A stretch of DNA of 55,147 bases from Hydrogenispora sp. (GTDB taxonomy: Bacteria > Bacillota > UBA4882 > UBA10575): contig DUQQ01000051.1 of NCBI GenBank assembly GCA_012837705.1, positions 1 to 55,147 of the forward strand, read 5' to 3'. Under the pieces are notes generated by a model that was not told where the DNA came from, ran no database searches, and worked only from the letters and a program-made list of their open reading frames with translations. Of the stretch, positions 36,171 to 45,319 are shown piece by piece. The position numbers and the translations under genes were made by a program. The stretch's first letter is position 1, and every line of letters starts with the position of its first letter.

Positions 36171-37199
36171 ATGGCGACTTTAGAAGAATTAGCGTCGCTG
36201 GTTAAAGGAAAAGTGGTCGGAGACGGTGGTTTGGAGTTGACCGGGGTTTCCGGTTTGGATACGGCCCAGCCGGGCGAGATTTCGTTGATCGCTTCGGCGA
36301 AAGCGATTCCTGCTGCCCGCCAGAGTAAAGCGTCGGCCTTTATTTTCCCTTCGAATTTAAGAGAGTTTGATTTTAAAGGTATTGAGATAGATCATCCGCG
36401 GATGGCTTTTGCCCAAATATTGTGGTATTTCCATCCCAAAAAAGAATACGCGGAAGGGATTCATCCCTCGGCAGTGGTCGGCGAAGGATTTCAGCATGGT
36501 CCGGGCTGCCATATCGCACCTTTAGTCGCTATTGGTGACCGTGTAAAGCTGGGCAAGGGGGTTGTTATCCATCCTGGCGCAGTGATCCAGGATGATGTGG
36601 AGATTGATGATGATTCGGAGATCATGCCCAATGTGGTTTTATGTCACGGGACCAAGGTTGGCAAACGGGTGATTATCCACCCGGGGACCGTGATCGGCGG
36701 CGACGGGTTTGGGTTTGAAAAGAATAGTGAAGGGAAACACTTTAAAGTGCCGCAGGTGGGCTGTGTTGTCATCGAAGATGATGTGGAGATCGGGTCTAAT
36801 GTGACGATTGACCGGGCGACAACTGGCCAGACCTTGATCGGCGCTGGGACCAAGATCGACAACCTGGTTCAGATTGGTCACAATGTCCAAGTTGGCCGGG
36901 ATAATATTATGGTCGCGATGACCGGAGTTGCCGGGAGCACGAAGATCGGCGACCGGGTTACTCTGGCCGGGCAGTCGGGGATTAATGGCCATATTACCAT
37001 CGGCGATGATACGGTTGTCTTCGCGCGGGGGATGGTGATTAGTAGTCTCCCGGCGAACTCGATTGTTTCTGGTCAACCGGCCCGGCCCCACGGTGAAGAT
37101 ATGCGGATTCAGGCAGCCGCTGGTAAACTACCAGAACTACTTAAGACCATCCGGCAACTGGAAAAACGCGTCGCCGAACTGGAAGGCAAGCTCAACTAA
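36171..37199 (+). CDS. lpxD: UDP-3-O-acylglucosamine N-acyltransferase
   Basis: The 342-residue protein has the small N-terminal uridine-binding domain, a left-handed beta-helix of hexapeptide repeats (about 105-310) and a C-terminal helix. The catalytic His is in QIGHNV near 243. It adds the second 3-hydroxyacyl chain in lipid A synthesis from acyl carrier protein, which implies this organism makes lipopolysaccharide. AAGGAGG is 9-10 bases before ATG 36171. Other lpx genes are not in the window. Confidence 0.96.
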   Translation: MATLEELASLVKGKVVGDGGLELTGVSGLDTAQPGEISLIASAKAIPAARQSKASAFIFPSNLREFDFKGIEIDHPRMAFAQILWYFHPKKEYAEGIHPSAVVGEGFQHGPGCHIAPLVAIGDRVKLGKGVVIHPGAVIQDDVEIDDDSEIMPNVVLCHGTKVGKRVIIHPGTVIGGDGFGFEKNSEGKHFKVPQVGCVVIEDDVEIGSNVTIDRATTGQTLIGAGTKIDNLVQIGHNVQVGRDNIMVAMTGVAGSTKIGDRVTLAGQSGINGHITIGDDTVVFARGMVISSLPANSIVSGQPARPHGEDMRIQAAAGKLPELLKTIRQLEKRVAELEGKLN

Positions 37200-37291
37200 G
37201 TAGCAAGAGTCAGTTTTTTGGAACCCGGGCGGTTTTGTGCGTGTAACGTAGAAAACTTAACGGGTTTTCTGTTTGAAGGGGTTTAGAGGGC

Positions 37292-38365
37292 ATGAGAATC
37301 GTCCACCGATATCTACTCCGTGAATACCTCACCAATTATCTCTATTGTAGTGTTGGTTTTTTGGTTTTACTGGTCGGTAACTTTTTATTTGAGATCTCCA
37401 ATTTTCTAGTGGATAAAAGGGCTTCTTTGTCGGTGATCTGCTTACTTGTCTATTACCAGATTCCCTACTTACTGATGGATGTCTTCCCGGCGGCAGTCCT
37501 TTTCGGGGTGTTTCTGGGTCTAGGGCGGTTGGCGCGGGACCGGGAACTGGATGTGATCAGGACTTCCGGATGGAGTTTTCCAGCCCTGACTGCCCCGCTT
37601 TTACTGGTCACACTGTTGCTTTGTATGGGGGCATTTTATTTTAACGACCGGGTGGTGCCGGCGGCTAATTTCCGTTACGAACAAGAAATTAGGAAAATAA
37701 TACATAGAGACTTTATCCCTTTTATCCAGGAGAATGTGGTTTTTAAGGGTCCTGACGACCGGTTTTTTTATTTACGACGTGTAAACGAGCGGCACAAAAC
37801 TGTCGAGGGGATTTTGATTTACCAAAGCGAAGGCCAGCGTTTTCCCCGTTTGATTGCGGCGGCTTCGGGCCGGATTGAAGAACAGTTTTGGCACTTAAAA
37901 CAGGGTAATTATTACGAACTGGACCAGGAAGGAAACATCACCACCGTAACCGCCTTTGAGGAACTGGTGGAAGATGTGGGGGAAGACCTCAGTATTTTTC
38001 TGGGGCAAAGTAAAGGGGTGGATGAGATGAGCCGCGCTGAGTTGAAGCGTTACATGACGATCTATGCCAAAAGCGGCCTTGACATTAGCTCCTTTGCGGT
38101 GAACTATCATCTTAAGGTGGCGTTGCCCTTTGCCGGTTTGATCCTGGCTTTTCTTGGCTTGCCTTTTGCCACCATGTTTCCGAAGAGCGGACGTGCGATC
38201 GGGCTCGCCGTTAGTCTGCTTCTGATCATGGTCTATTTTTTTACCACGGTTCTCTTTCGGGAGATGGGGGTCTCCGGGTTGGTCTCTCCGTTTTGGGCGG
38301 CTTGGTTGCCCAATGTTTTCTTTCTCGCGTTGGGGATCGTTCTGTTGTTCCTCGTGATCAAATAG
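37292..38365 (+). CDS. LptF/LptG family LPS export permease
   Basis: The 357-residue YjgP/YjgQ-family protein has six membrane segments (three N-terminal, three C-terminal) around a periplasmic beta-jellyroll domain (about 130-265). It extracts LPS from the inner membrane with the LptB ATPase and passes it to LptC. Only one such gene is present here, where Proteobacteria have an lptF-lptG pair. GAAGGGGTTTAGAG lies before ATG 37292. A 236-base structured gap separates it from lptD. Confidence 0.92.
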   Translation: MRIVHRYLLREYLTNYLYCSVGFLVLLVGNFLFEISNFLVDKRASLSVICLLVYYQIPYLLMDVFPAAVLFGVFLGLGRLARDRELDVIRTSGWSFPALTAPLLLVTLLLCMGAFYFNDRVVPAANFRYEQEIRKIIHRDFIPFIQENVVFKGPDDRFFYLRRVNERHKTVEGILIYQSEGQRFPRLIAAASGRIEEQFWHLKQGNYYELDQEGNITTVTAFEELVEDVGEDLSIFLGQSKGVDEMSRAELKRYMTIYAKSGLDISSFAVNYHLKVALPFAGLILAFLGLPFATMFPKSGRAIGLAVSLLLIMVYFFTTVLFREMGVSGLVSPFWAAWLPNVFFLALGIVLLFLVIK

Positions 38366-38408
38366 GGGTCTTGCGCAGGTATAGATCCTCGCGCCTTGCC
38401 CTATTTGC

Positions 38409-38552
38409 TCCTAGCGCCGCGAGTCAAATTCGAGGAAGTTACATGAAGATGTGGAAATTAAAGCTAGGAGGGTGAAAGGACCGAAGGCGGACCGCAACTG
38501 GTCATTCGCAGCGGTGCCCTTAGCACCGGGAAAGGACAGACTGCTATTTTCT
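38409..38552 (+). ncRNA. Candidate structured RNA element, copy B
   Basis: Homologous to copy A near 9.9 kb. ATGAAG (38443-38448), GCTAGG (38463-38468) and GGGTGAAAGG (38470-38479) are spaced exactly as in A. Stem 1 pairs CTCCTAGC (38408-38415) with GCTAGGAG (38463-38470). The hairpin GGTGC-CCTTA-GCACC (38513-38527) replaces GGCGC/GCGCC, with the same five-base loop. The block ends with GACAGAC and TATTTTCT. Here it lies inside the LPS-export operon before lptD, with no obvious promoter or terminator. Class not recognised. Confidence 0.5.
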
Positions 38553-38601
38553 GAGTGAAAAGGCTATGGAGATACAGGCGAAGGGATGGTAAGGTAAAGT
38601 C

Positions 38602-40809
38602 TTGCATTATAAAACCTGGATGCTGGTGCTACTACTCTTCATAGGTGGGGGTTTGTTTGCCCCTGCTGTCCTGGCCGACCAGGGCGTTATCATCGCCGAT
38701 GAACTATTTGCTGACTATGAAAACGAGATCCTGGTGGCCCGGGGGAATGTGGTTTTTACATACCGGGATTATAAGGTACGGGGCGAGGAGTTTTACTTTG
38801 ACCTGGCAAATGAGCGGTTGACCGTTCCCGGGTGGGTCGAGGTGGAAACGGAAGAACGGACGGTTCAGGGAAAAAACCTGGCCTTTTTCTTGCCTGACGA
38901 ACATGGTACCCTTGAGGAATTTCTTCTCCTTGGGGAAGCAGAAACCGGCGAACCGATTGTAATCCAAGGGGAGAAAGGCGAGATTAGCGGCGAAGACCTG
39001 TTATGTACCAATTCGTCCTTTACCGGCTGTGACGCGGAAGAACCCCATTACCATCTTACTGCGAAACGGACGGTTTATTATCCGGAAGACCGGATCGAAT
39101 TTTATTCGGCATCTTACTGGGAAGGAAAGTTTAAATTTCCCGCCTTCCCCAAACTGGTCTTTTCCCTGCAGGAAGGGAAGAATGATTTTGACGATTCAGT
39201 CTTTGGGTACAACGTGGAGGATGGTTTCTTCTTGAAGATGGTCTACCGTTATTCTTTCACAGGAGGCGATCACCACGGAAAATTGCTTTTTGATCTGATT
39301 CAAGGGCAAGGGGTCGGGCAAGGGATTAAACACTGGATTCCGGTGGGTGCGAACCGTGAGTTTTCGGTCAGTATTTACCATATGGAGAACATATACGACG
39401 AACGCCATGATTATCAGGTGCAATCGGCGTGGTTCGAAAAGAAAGGGAACCTCACCTATGATTTGGGCGGAAAGTATCATGAACAAGGCTATCCCGAGTA
39501 CGCGCTGCGTGGCAACTTAAATTACCGGTCGGATAAACTGCCCACCAGTTTTCAGGTGGAGACCGGACAGACTGGTCTGAATCCCCAGTTTTATCTCTAT
39601 CCATGCCGTCTGAATATCAGTTGGCGGCCCGGTCCCCGGACCCGGCTGACTTACCGTAACAACCTCTATTACCGGGAAGATCTGACGACCGCCGAGGTGA
39701 TTACCAAGAAGTACCAGAACAACTTCGAGTTTGTGCAATCTTGGGACCTTTTTTCTCTGCGCGGTTTTCAGCTTACGGTGCGGGTGAAGCAGGATTACAA
39801 CTATAGTGATCGTTACCAAACGCAATTCTATCACGATCTACCCGCTGTCTCTTTTCAAACTCCCGCGATTTATCTGGGTTGGCCCGGATATTACCAAGGG
39901 AATGTGGATTATCTCCGGTTGGTTGCGATCAAAGGAGAGTCCGAAAAGATTGGAACCCGGACCGATTTGCAGTTGGCGCGCCGTTCGTTGGGGCCAAGCC
40001 TGTGGCAGCGTGGGGGATTCACCCTTGATCTGGCCAATAATAATCGTTACCAAATATACCAGGTGGCGGGGGTAGAATATCGACGTAGCGCTGTATCTCT
40101 GGGGTTGACTGGTACGCAGCGGTTTACGCCAAGTTTAACCTGGACCAACACTTTAAGTTGGGTAGAAGCGCAGGGTGAAGCACCTACCACCGAGTTCCCG
40201 CGTCTGGTGACTTCTTCGCATCTATTTAGGCCCGGCGGTCACCTCTCCAGTGCTTGGCGGTACAATAGCCAGCTGGTTAGTGCGAACCTTTCGGGTGGTT
40301 ACAACTTCAGCCAGGTCGAACACCCATGGTATCCGGTGCAAGGCACGGTGACGGTAACCCCCTTGCCCAATAGCAGGATTCGTTTGAATGCCACATATAA
40401 CCTCAACACCCAGGAGTATACCAATCTTTATCTAACGACGCGGCTAAGATACAATTCTGAACAAGGGAATAACTTGTATTTAGATGCGGATTACGATTTC
40501 CTGGATCGGCGGTGGGAGACTTTGGAAGTGGAAGCGGCGCTAAAAAATCAGCTTACTGCGACGCTCCAAAGTGATCTTAACCTCCGGTATAGTTTTTTCG
40601 GGGACGGTTTTGAACGTGTCCGGTTGGGCCTCACTTATGATTGGCACTGCCGGGAGTTGTTCTTCGGGTACGATCTCCTCCGCCAAGAGTATGTTGTACA
40701 GTGTCAGTATAAGATCTTTAAAGAGGCAGGTTTTGGGTATGGCTCCGGAGAACAAGGTTTTATGTGGACAGGAGCCGACCTGTGGGGAGGAGAAAATGAG
40801 TTCTGGTAA
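38602..40809 (+). CDS. lptD: LPS assembly protein LptD (OstA/Imp)
   Basis: The 735-residue protein has a signal peptide (cut near AVLA), an N-terminal OstA-type beta-jellyroll (GVIIADELFADYENEILVA; residues 26-200) and a long C-terminal beta-barrel (about 210-735) ending in Trp. It forms the outer-membrane LPS translocon that receives LPS from LptA; the plug lipoprotein LptE is not apparent. The start is TTG 38602 with a weak AAGG upstream. The 3' end overlaps lptC by 14 bases. Confidence 0.93.
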   Translation: MHYKTWMLVLLLFIGGGLFAPAVLADQGVIIADELFADYENEILVARGNVVFTYRDYKVRGEEFYFDLANERLTVPGWVEVETEERTVQGKNLAFFLPDEHGTLEEFLLLGEAETGEPIVIQGEKGEISGEDLLCTNSSFTGCDAEEPHYHLTAKRTVYYPEDRIEFYSASYWEGKFKFPAFPKLVFSLQEGKNDFDDSVFGYNVEDGFFLKMVYRYSFTGGDHHGKLLFDLIQGQGVGQGIKHWIPVGANREFSVSIYHMENIYDERHDYQVQSAWFEKKGNLTYDLGGKYHEQGYPEYALRGNLNYRSDKLPTSFQVETGQTGLNPQFYLYPCRLNISWRPGPRTRLTYRNNLYYREDLTTAEVITKKYQNNFEFVQSWDLFSLRGFQLTVRVKQDYNYSDRYQTQFYHDLPAVSFQTPAIYLGWPGYYQGNVDYLRLVAIKGESEKIGTRTDLQLARRSLGPSLWQRGGFTLDLANNNRYQIYQVAGVEYRRSAVSLGLTGTQRFTPSLTWTNTLSWVEAQGEAPTTEFPRLVTSSHLFRPGGHLSSAWRYNSQLVSANLSGGYNFSQVEHPWYPVQGTVTVTPLPNSRIRLNATYNLNTQEYTNLYLTTRLRYNSEQGNNLYLDADYDFLDRRWETLEVEAALKNQLTATLQSDLNLRYSFFGDGFERVRLGLTYDWHCRELFFGYDLLRQEYVVQCQYKIFKEAGFGYGSGEQGFMWTGADLWGGENEFW

Positions 40810-41431
40810 GAAAAGAGGGCGACCACTCGTTATGTTCCTTTTTGGGCTGGTGGTCGCGGTTCTCCTCTATTTGAGTTGGCGACCAGATATGACCCTGGTT
40901 ACCCCCCAGAAACCAGCGGCGGAGCAAGGTGTGACCTTATTCAACAGCCGTTATGAAGGCTGGGAAGGCGCAAAACGGGTTTGGACCTTGGAGGCCACAG
41001 AGATCTTTCGGACGGCCGACGGGGAGATGGTTAATTTTCGCGGGATTGAGAACATCCGCCTTTATCAGGAAGATGACCGTATTCTAGTCATAAATGCGGA
41101 TACGGCCCGGCTTGATTTGAAGCAAAAGGTGTTAATCCTCACCGGAGTACAGGGGGAGATTAACGGGGGCCGGCTCCATACTGCGGGGTTAAAACTGGAT
41201 TTAGAACGGAAGCAGATTGAGTCTTCTCACCCGCTCTCCTTCAAGAAAGAAGGATTAGAGCTGCAAGCCAACCAGATGGAAGGGAACTTTGAAACCGAGG
41301 AATATCTTTTCTCTGGCGATCTGGAAGTGGTGCAAGGGAAGCAGCGGTCGCGGGGTCAAATTTTCACCTATTATGCTAAAGACGACCGCTTTGAACTAAA
41401 AGGCGATGTGGAGGTTGAACTGGAATTATGA
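40796..41431 (+). CDS. lptC: LPS export protein LptC
   Basis: The 211-residue bitopic protein has one N-terminal membrane segment (residues 10-28) and an LptC/OstA-like jellyroll of repeated strands (for instance RVWTLEATEIFRT and LILTGVQGEINGG). LptC links the inner-membrane complex to LptA. ATG 40796 has GGGGAGGAG 3-4 bases upstream and overlaps the lptD end by 14 bases; the longer frame upstream is only lptD read out of frame. It overlaps lptA by four bases. Confidence 0.9.
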   Translation: MSSGKKRGRPLVMFLFGLVVAVLLYLSWRPDMTLVTPQKPAAEQGVTLFNSRYEGWEGAKRVWTLEATEIFRTADGEMVNFRGIENIRLYQEDDRILVINADTARLDLKQKVLILTGVQGEINGGRLHTAGLKLDLERKQIESSHPLSFKKEGLELQANQMEGNFETEEYLFSGDLEVVQGKQRSRGQIFTYYAKDDRFELKGDVEVELEL

Positions 41432-42150
41432 GCAGCCGCAGGTTTTCCATAGTCACCGGCTTGCTGGTGTTGATACTTGTGACCGGTGCCAGCCGGGTAG
41501 TTATGGCGGCGGATAAAGGATTCTTTAAAGGAATTGAGCGGTTTTATGGTGATACCGATGGGAAGCGCTTGTTTATGGAGGGCGCTAATCTCGAGTATTT
41601 CCAGGGGGAGACCCACTTGCGGTTTAAAGCAGCGGAGATTCGGGAAAAGGCTGATGGCGCGCGGGAGATCATCTTTCGGCAGGAGGTTTTTTTGACCTAC
41701 GAAGATCTGAAGGTCACTGGTGATCAGTTCTGTTTTGATACCGCAGAGGAGAGCGGGACCTTTTCCGGACATGTAGTTTTAGAACGGGAAGAAAGCCGCG
41801 ACGAACAAGGGGAAGTGGTTAAAGAGGGGATCCGGCTGGTTTGCGGTAATTTGTATTTACAGACAAAAGAGAAGGCCTTTATTGCCACCGAAGCTCCCCA
41901 GATCGAACACGCCGACTTTAGCGGTAACGGTGAAACCATTAGGTACCGTGATGAGGAAGAAAAATTAACGATCAGTGGTGGTTTTCATCTGCTGATGGAC
42001 GGGGATGAACTGTTGGGAGAAGAGATCTGTTTTGATCTAAAGCAAAAGACCTTTGAAGCACAGCGGGGAGCGCTTCCCCTCGAGGTGCGGATTGAACTCA
42101 AGGAGAAGGAAGAAACGCCGCAGGAAGAACCGGGGACGGAAGGCCAATGA
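41428..42150 (+). CDS. lptA: LptA-like periplasmic LPS bridge protein (OstA domain)
   Basis: The 240-residue protein has a signal peptide (cut near VVMAA) and an OstA-like beta-jellyroll with the usual repeats of the type LTYEDLKVTGDQFCFD and ETIRYRDEEEKLTISGG. The C-terminal ~20 residues are acidic and Pro-rich. It should polymerise into the bridge between LptC and LptD. It overlaps lptC (ATGA). The gene order lptD-lptC-lptA is unlike the lptC-lptA-lptB order of Enterobacteria; no lptB follows. Confidence 0.88.
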   Translation: MSSRRFSIVTGLLVLILVTGASRVVMAADKGFFKGIERFYGDTDGKRLFMEGANLEYFQGETHLRFKAAEIREKADGAREIIFRQEVFLTYEDLKVTGDQFCFDTAEESGTFSGHVVLEREESRDEQGEVVKEGIRLVCGNLYLQTKEKAFIATEAPQIEHADFSGNGETIRYRDEEEKLTISGGFHLLMDGDELLGEEICFDLKQKTFEAQRGALPLEVRIELKEKEETPQEEPGTEGQ

Positions 42151-42188
42151 CCTCCGGGGCGAGCAGGCGGAAAATTGGAGGTTAGACG

Positions 42189-43193
42189 ATGGAGGTTAAG
42201 GAAATAGTAAAAGAGGGAAGCATTTCCGGAACCTATCTTGTATTAGATAGCCAATGGCGGGTTGCGCGCAACGGGAGTCCGTTTGCGGCCCTTAAGGTCG
42301 GGGACCGTAGCGGGGAGATTGCCCTGAAGGTTTGGGAGATCTCAGAATCGGCTTTTAACCAATTACAAAAGGGGCAAGTGATCCGGCTGGAGGCGGTAGC
42401 CAAGAATTTTAACGGTACCCTCCAATTGGAAGCGAACGGGCGTGAACCGTTCTTCCAGGTCTGCCAGGAAGGCGAGTATGATCCGGCTGTTTTTGTGCCG
42501 GGAATCTCCGGCCCGCATCTGGAGAAGTTGTGGGCTGTTGTTGATGAAACGCGGAATGGATTACGGCAGAACGCCTATCGTTTGCTCTTGGATCATCTTT
42601 TTGGCGCTGCGGAGTTTCGACAGCGGTTTTCGTCGGCGCCTGGGGCCATACGGATTCACCATGCTTACCGGGGAGGTCTTTTGGAACATACCGTTGGCGT
42701 GGTTACCCTCTGCCAAGCCGCGGCTGATTTATATCCCGAGGCGAACCGGGATCTGTTGCTGACGGGCGCTTTATTACATGATATCGGGAAATTAGAATCG
42801 TATACCGGCGCTCTGACGATCGAGGGAACGGACGAAGGGAAGCTCATCGGCCATCTCGTATTGGGTGTACAGATGGTGGAAACAGCGATCGCCACAATTC
42901 AGGCGGAGAAAGGGGAAGCAGCTTTTCCCCCGGCTTTGCAAATGCCCCTTATTCATCTGATCCTGAGTCACCACGGTGAATTAGAGTGGGGTTCCCCAGT
43001 TCAACCGGTGCTCCTGGAAGCCTGTTTGCTCCATCATGCTGACCATATGGATGCGGAGGCGGCCAAGTTTCGGGAAGCTCTCCGCCAACATTCGGGCAAA
43101 GGTGGGAACTGGACTGCTTATAACCCGGTGCTTAAACGGTCGGTGTATCTAATGGATTTGGAGGCAGAGGAGAGCGCGGAGCAGACAAGTTAA
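42189..43193 (+). CDS. 3'-5' exoribonuclease YhaM-like (OB-fold plus HD domain)
   Basis: The 334-residue protein has an N-terminal OB-fold (about 5-90) for nucleic-acid binding and an HD phosphohydrolase domain: GGLLEHTVGV near 163, LLHDIGK near 195, and downstream SHHGELEWGS and HHADHMDA. Metal-dependent YhaM trims RNA and single-stranded DNA from the 3' end. GGAGG lies about 7 bases before ATG 42189. It follows lptA by 38 bases and may be co-transcribed with the LPS-export genes. Confidence 0.92.
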   Translation: MEVKEIVKEGSISGTYLVLDSQWRVARNGSPFAALKVGDRSGEIALKVWEISESAFNQLQKGQVIRLEAVAKNFNGTLQLEANGREPFFQVCQEGEYDPAVFVPGISGPHLEKLWAVVDETRNGLRQNAYRLLLDHLFGAAEFRQRFSSAPGAIRIHHAYRGGLLEHTVGVVTLCQAAADLYPEANRDLLLTGALLHDIGKLESYTGALTIEGTDEGKLIGHLVLGVQMVETAIATIQAEKGEAAFPPALQMPLIHLILSHHGELEWGSPVQPVLLEACLLHHADHMDAEAAKFREALRQHSGKGGNWTAYNPVLKRSVYLMDLEAEESAEQTS

Positions 43194-43425
43194 GTGTTGG
43201 CCCACGCTGGCAAGTTAGCGAGCATGAAGGCTGAAAAGGGAGGAGCGTGTTTTCTTTGCCGGATTATTGGCAGGCGGGGTGGTAAGTGGCGCATAGGTGC
43301 TCTCCCTGCGGGCGGTGCTCGGTATACACGAGTATGGTCTGTGTTTTTTTAATTAATGTTTATGCAAAATGGTAAAAGCCCATAGGAACGGGGAAAGATT
43401 GGGCCGGCGGAGGGGAAAATAGATT
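43194..43425. other. Spacer with possible third copy (C) of the structured element
   Basis: CACGCT (43203-43208) pairs with AGCGTG (about 43245-43250), enclosing a loop with ATGAAG placed as in copies A and B. CACGCTGGC is shared with A. Downstream the match weakens: a GCC/GGC hairpin, a GCGGTGCTC segment and GTTTTTTT near 43342-43350. Membership is unproven. No gene is seen. Confidence 0.35.
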
Positions 43426-44781
43426 ATGGCCATGAACGGGATAAAGGGAGAAAAAGCAGAACACGAAGGTCTACGATCCGCGACGAAGATTGCCTTCTTT
43501 ACATTGGGGTGTAAGGTTAATCAGTTTGACACCGAGGGTTTAATCACGGAAAGTCGGGAACACGGCTATGAGGTAGTGGATTTTAACGGGCCAGCGGACA
43601 TTTATGTGCTCAATACCTGTACCGTAACGAAGGAAGCGGAACGGAAAGCAAGGCAACTGATGAGAAGGGTAAAACGGAAATATCCCGACGCCTATCTGGT
43701 GGTGACCGGTTGTTTTGCGCAGACCAGTGCGGAAGTGTTGACCGCGCTGCCGGAGGTGGATTTGGTCATCGGCGTGGCGGGACGAGGCCGTCTTTTTCAG
43801 ATTTTAGAGGAAGAGCTACCGCTTCACAGCAAGAATCAGGTCCTTCCTTGGACGAAAGCGGATGGGTTTGAGCTTTTTGCCCCGGAATTTTCCGGCCAAA
43901 CCCGTGCTTTTCTGAAGATACAGGATGGTTGTCAATCCTACTGTAGTTATTGTCGGATTCCCTTCGCCCGCGGGCCGGTTCGTAGCCTCCCTTCGGCGCA
44001 GGTGCTAAAGGAGATTGAACGGCTCCTGGCTTTCGGTTATAAGGAGATCGTCTTGGTGGGGATTCACTTGGGCCATTATGGAATTGATCTTGGAACGGAT
44101 TTGGCTTCTTTATTAGAGCAGATTGAACAGAAGTGGGGTGGGGCGGACGCAAATTGGCGTTTGCGGCTAGGATCGGTTGACCCCACCGATTTTACCCCCC
44201 AGTTGATGGAGGTATTCTTTTCTTCGACGCTGCTCTGTAACCATCTGCATATTCCCCTGCAAAGCGGCAGTGGGAAGGTGCTTTCCTTGATGAACAGGCA
44301 TTACTCTCCTGATGATTACGCTGGTCTTGTCTCCTTGTTGCGGAATGGCCGACCCCGTTTGGCATTGACCACCGATTTGATGGTTGGATTTCCCGGGGAG
44401 ACCGAAGCGGATTTTATCGAGACGTTAAACTTTATCCAGGCCGTGGGCTTTTCGCGGATCCACATTTTCCCCTATTCCCTGCGGCAAGGGACGAAAGCGG
44501 CACAGATGCATGGTCATCTCCCGCGGCCGGTAAAGGAAGAGCGGGTGAAAAGAGCGGAAGCGATCGCCCGTGAACTGGCCCAAGCCTACCGGGAGCGCCT
44601 TCTCGACCAGGTCGTGGAGGTGTTAATTGAAGAGACCAATCGGGACGGCTATGGGGAAGGGTTTGCCCAGGAGTATCTCCGGGTTCAGGTGAAAGAGGTA
44701 CAAGAACCGAACACTTTGTTTAACGCCCGGATCGTGCAGGCCGACCGGGAGCCGTTGACCGGGGTAGTTGTTGCACTGTGA
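43426..44781 (+). CDS. mtaB: tRNA t6A37 methylthiotransferase
   Basis: The 451-residue radical-SAM enzyme has the N-terminal methylthiotransferase domain with cluster Cys in TLGCKVNQ and NTCTV, the radical-SAM CxxxCxxC in GCQSYCSYC near 169-176, and a C-terminal TRAM-like RNA-binding domain. It converts t6A to ms2t6A at position 37 of tRNAs reading ANN codons. GGAGGGG lies about 11 bases before ATG 43426. The order mtaB-HIT-rpsU-nfeD-floA resembles the Bacillus yqeV-rpsU-yqeY-yqeZ-yqfA region. Confidence 0.95.
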   Translation: MAMNGIKGEKAEHEGLRSATKIAFFTLGCKVNQFDTEGLITESREHGYEVVDFNGPADIYVLNTCTVTKEAERKARQLMRRVKRKYPDAYLVVTGCFAQTSAEVLTALPEVDLVIGVAGRGRLFQILEEELPLHSKNQVLPWTKADGFELFAPEFSGQTRAFLKIQDGCQSYCSYCRIPFARGPVRSLPSAQVLKEIERLLAFGYKEIVLVGIHLGHYGIDLGTDLASLLEQIEQKWGGADANWRLRLGSVDPTDFTPQLMEVFFSSTLLCNHLHIPLQSGSGKVLSLMNRHYSPDDYAGLVSLLRNGRPRLALTTDLMVGFPGETEADFIETLNFIQAVGFSRIHIFPYSLRQGTKAAQMHGHLPRPVKEERVKRAEAIARELAQAYRERLLDQVVEVLIEETNRDGYGEGFAQEYLRVQVKEVQEPNTLFNARIVQADREPLTGVVVAL

Positions 44782-44869
44782 ACCAGGTTTAGCTGATGAA
44801 ATAATCTGTTGGAAAAAAGGATATTTCTTCTGCTTGTCGAACTTGAACATGGGGAAGGGAGGTTGAAAG

Positions 44870-45214
44870 GTGAGCGACTGTGTTTTTTGCCAAATCGTTA
44901 GAAAAGAAATCCCCGCTCAGATTCTTTTAGAAACGGAAGAAGTTTTAGCGTTTAAGGATATTAACCCGGTGGCCCCTCGACATATTCTGTTAATTCCGAA
45001 GAAACACATCAGTAGTGTGATGGATCCACAGCTCCCCACATCGCCGCAATTGGCCGCAGAACTTTTTTCCGCGATTCAGCAGCTTATGGGAGAAGCGGAT
45101 GCAAAAGATGGTTTTCGCGTGGTGATCAACCGCGGTGCGCATGCAGGAGAAACTGTCCCCCATCTTCATCTTCATTTACTGAGCGGTCGGGAGCTGGCGT
45201 GGCCTCCCGGTTGA
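44870..45214 (+). CDS. HIT family nucleotide-binding protein (HinT-like)
   Basis: The 114-residue protein has two zinc Cys (CVFCQI), FKDINPVAPRHILLIPKKH and the catalytic histidine triad HLHLHLL. HinT-type proteins hydrolyse purine nucleoside phosphoramidates; the cellular target is unknown. The start is GTG 44870 with GGGAGGTTGAAAGG upstream. It lies between mtaB and rpsU, a common Firmicute position. Confidence 0.95.
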   Translation: MSDCVFCQIVRKEIPAQILLETEEVLAFKDINPVAPRHILLIPKKHISSVMDPQLPTSPQLAAELFSAIQQLMGEADAKDGFRVVINRGAHAGETVPHLHLHLLSGRELAWPPG

Positions 45215-45243
45215 TTGACGTATTGGTAAAAATATAGTATAAT
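45215..45243 (+). promoter_or_regulatory. Promoter of rpsU
   Basis: TTGACG (45215-45220), 17 bases, TATAAT (45238-45243). The -35 begins right after the HIT stop codon. Confidence 0.88.
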
Positions 45244-45319
45244 AACAACTTAACATGTTTGTTGTTGGATTCTATGTGCCTGTGGATTTATGTGGGCAGC
45301 GAGGGGAGGGAAGTAGATC

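Noticed and set aside
40571-40795. 75-residue upstream extension of lptC
   Set aside because: It reads lptD in another frame. ATG 40796 has a ribosome site and begins the normal LptC membrane segment.
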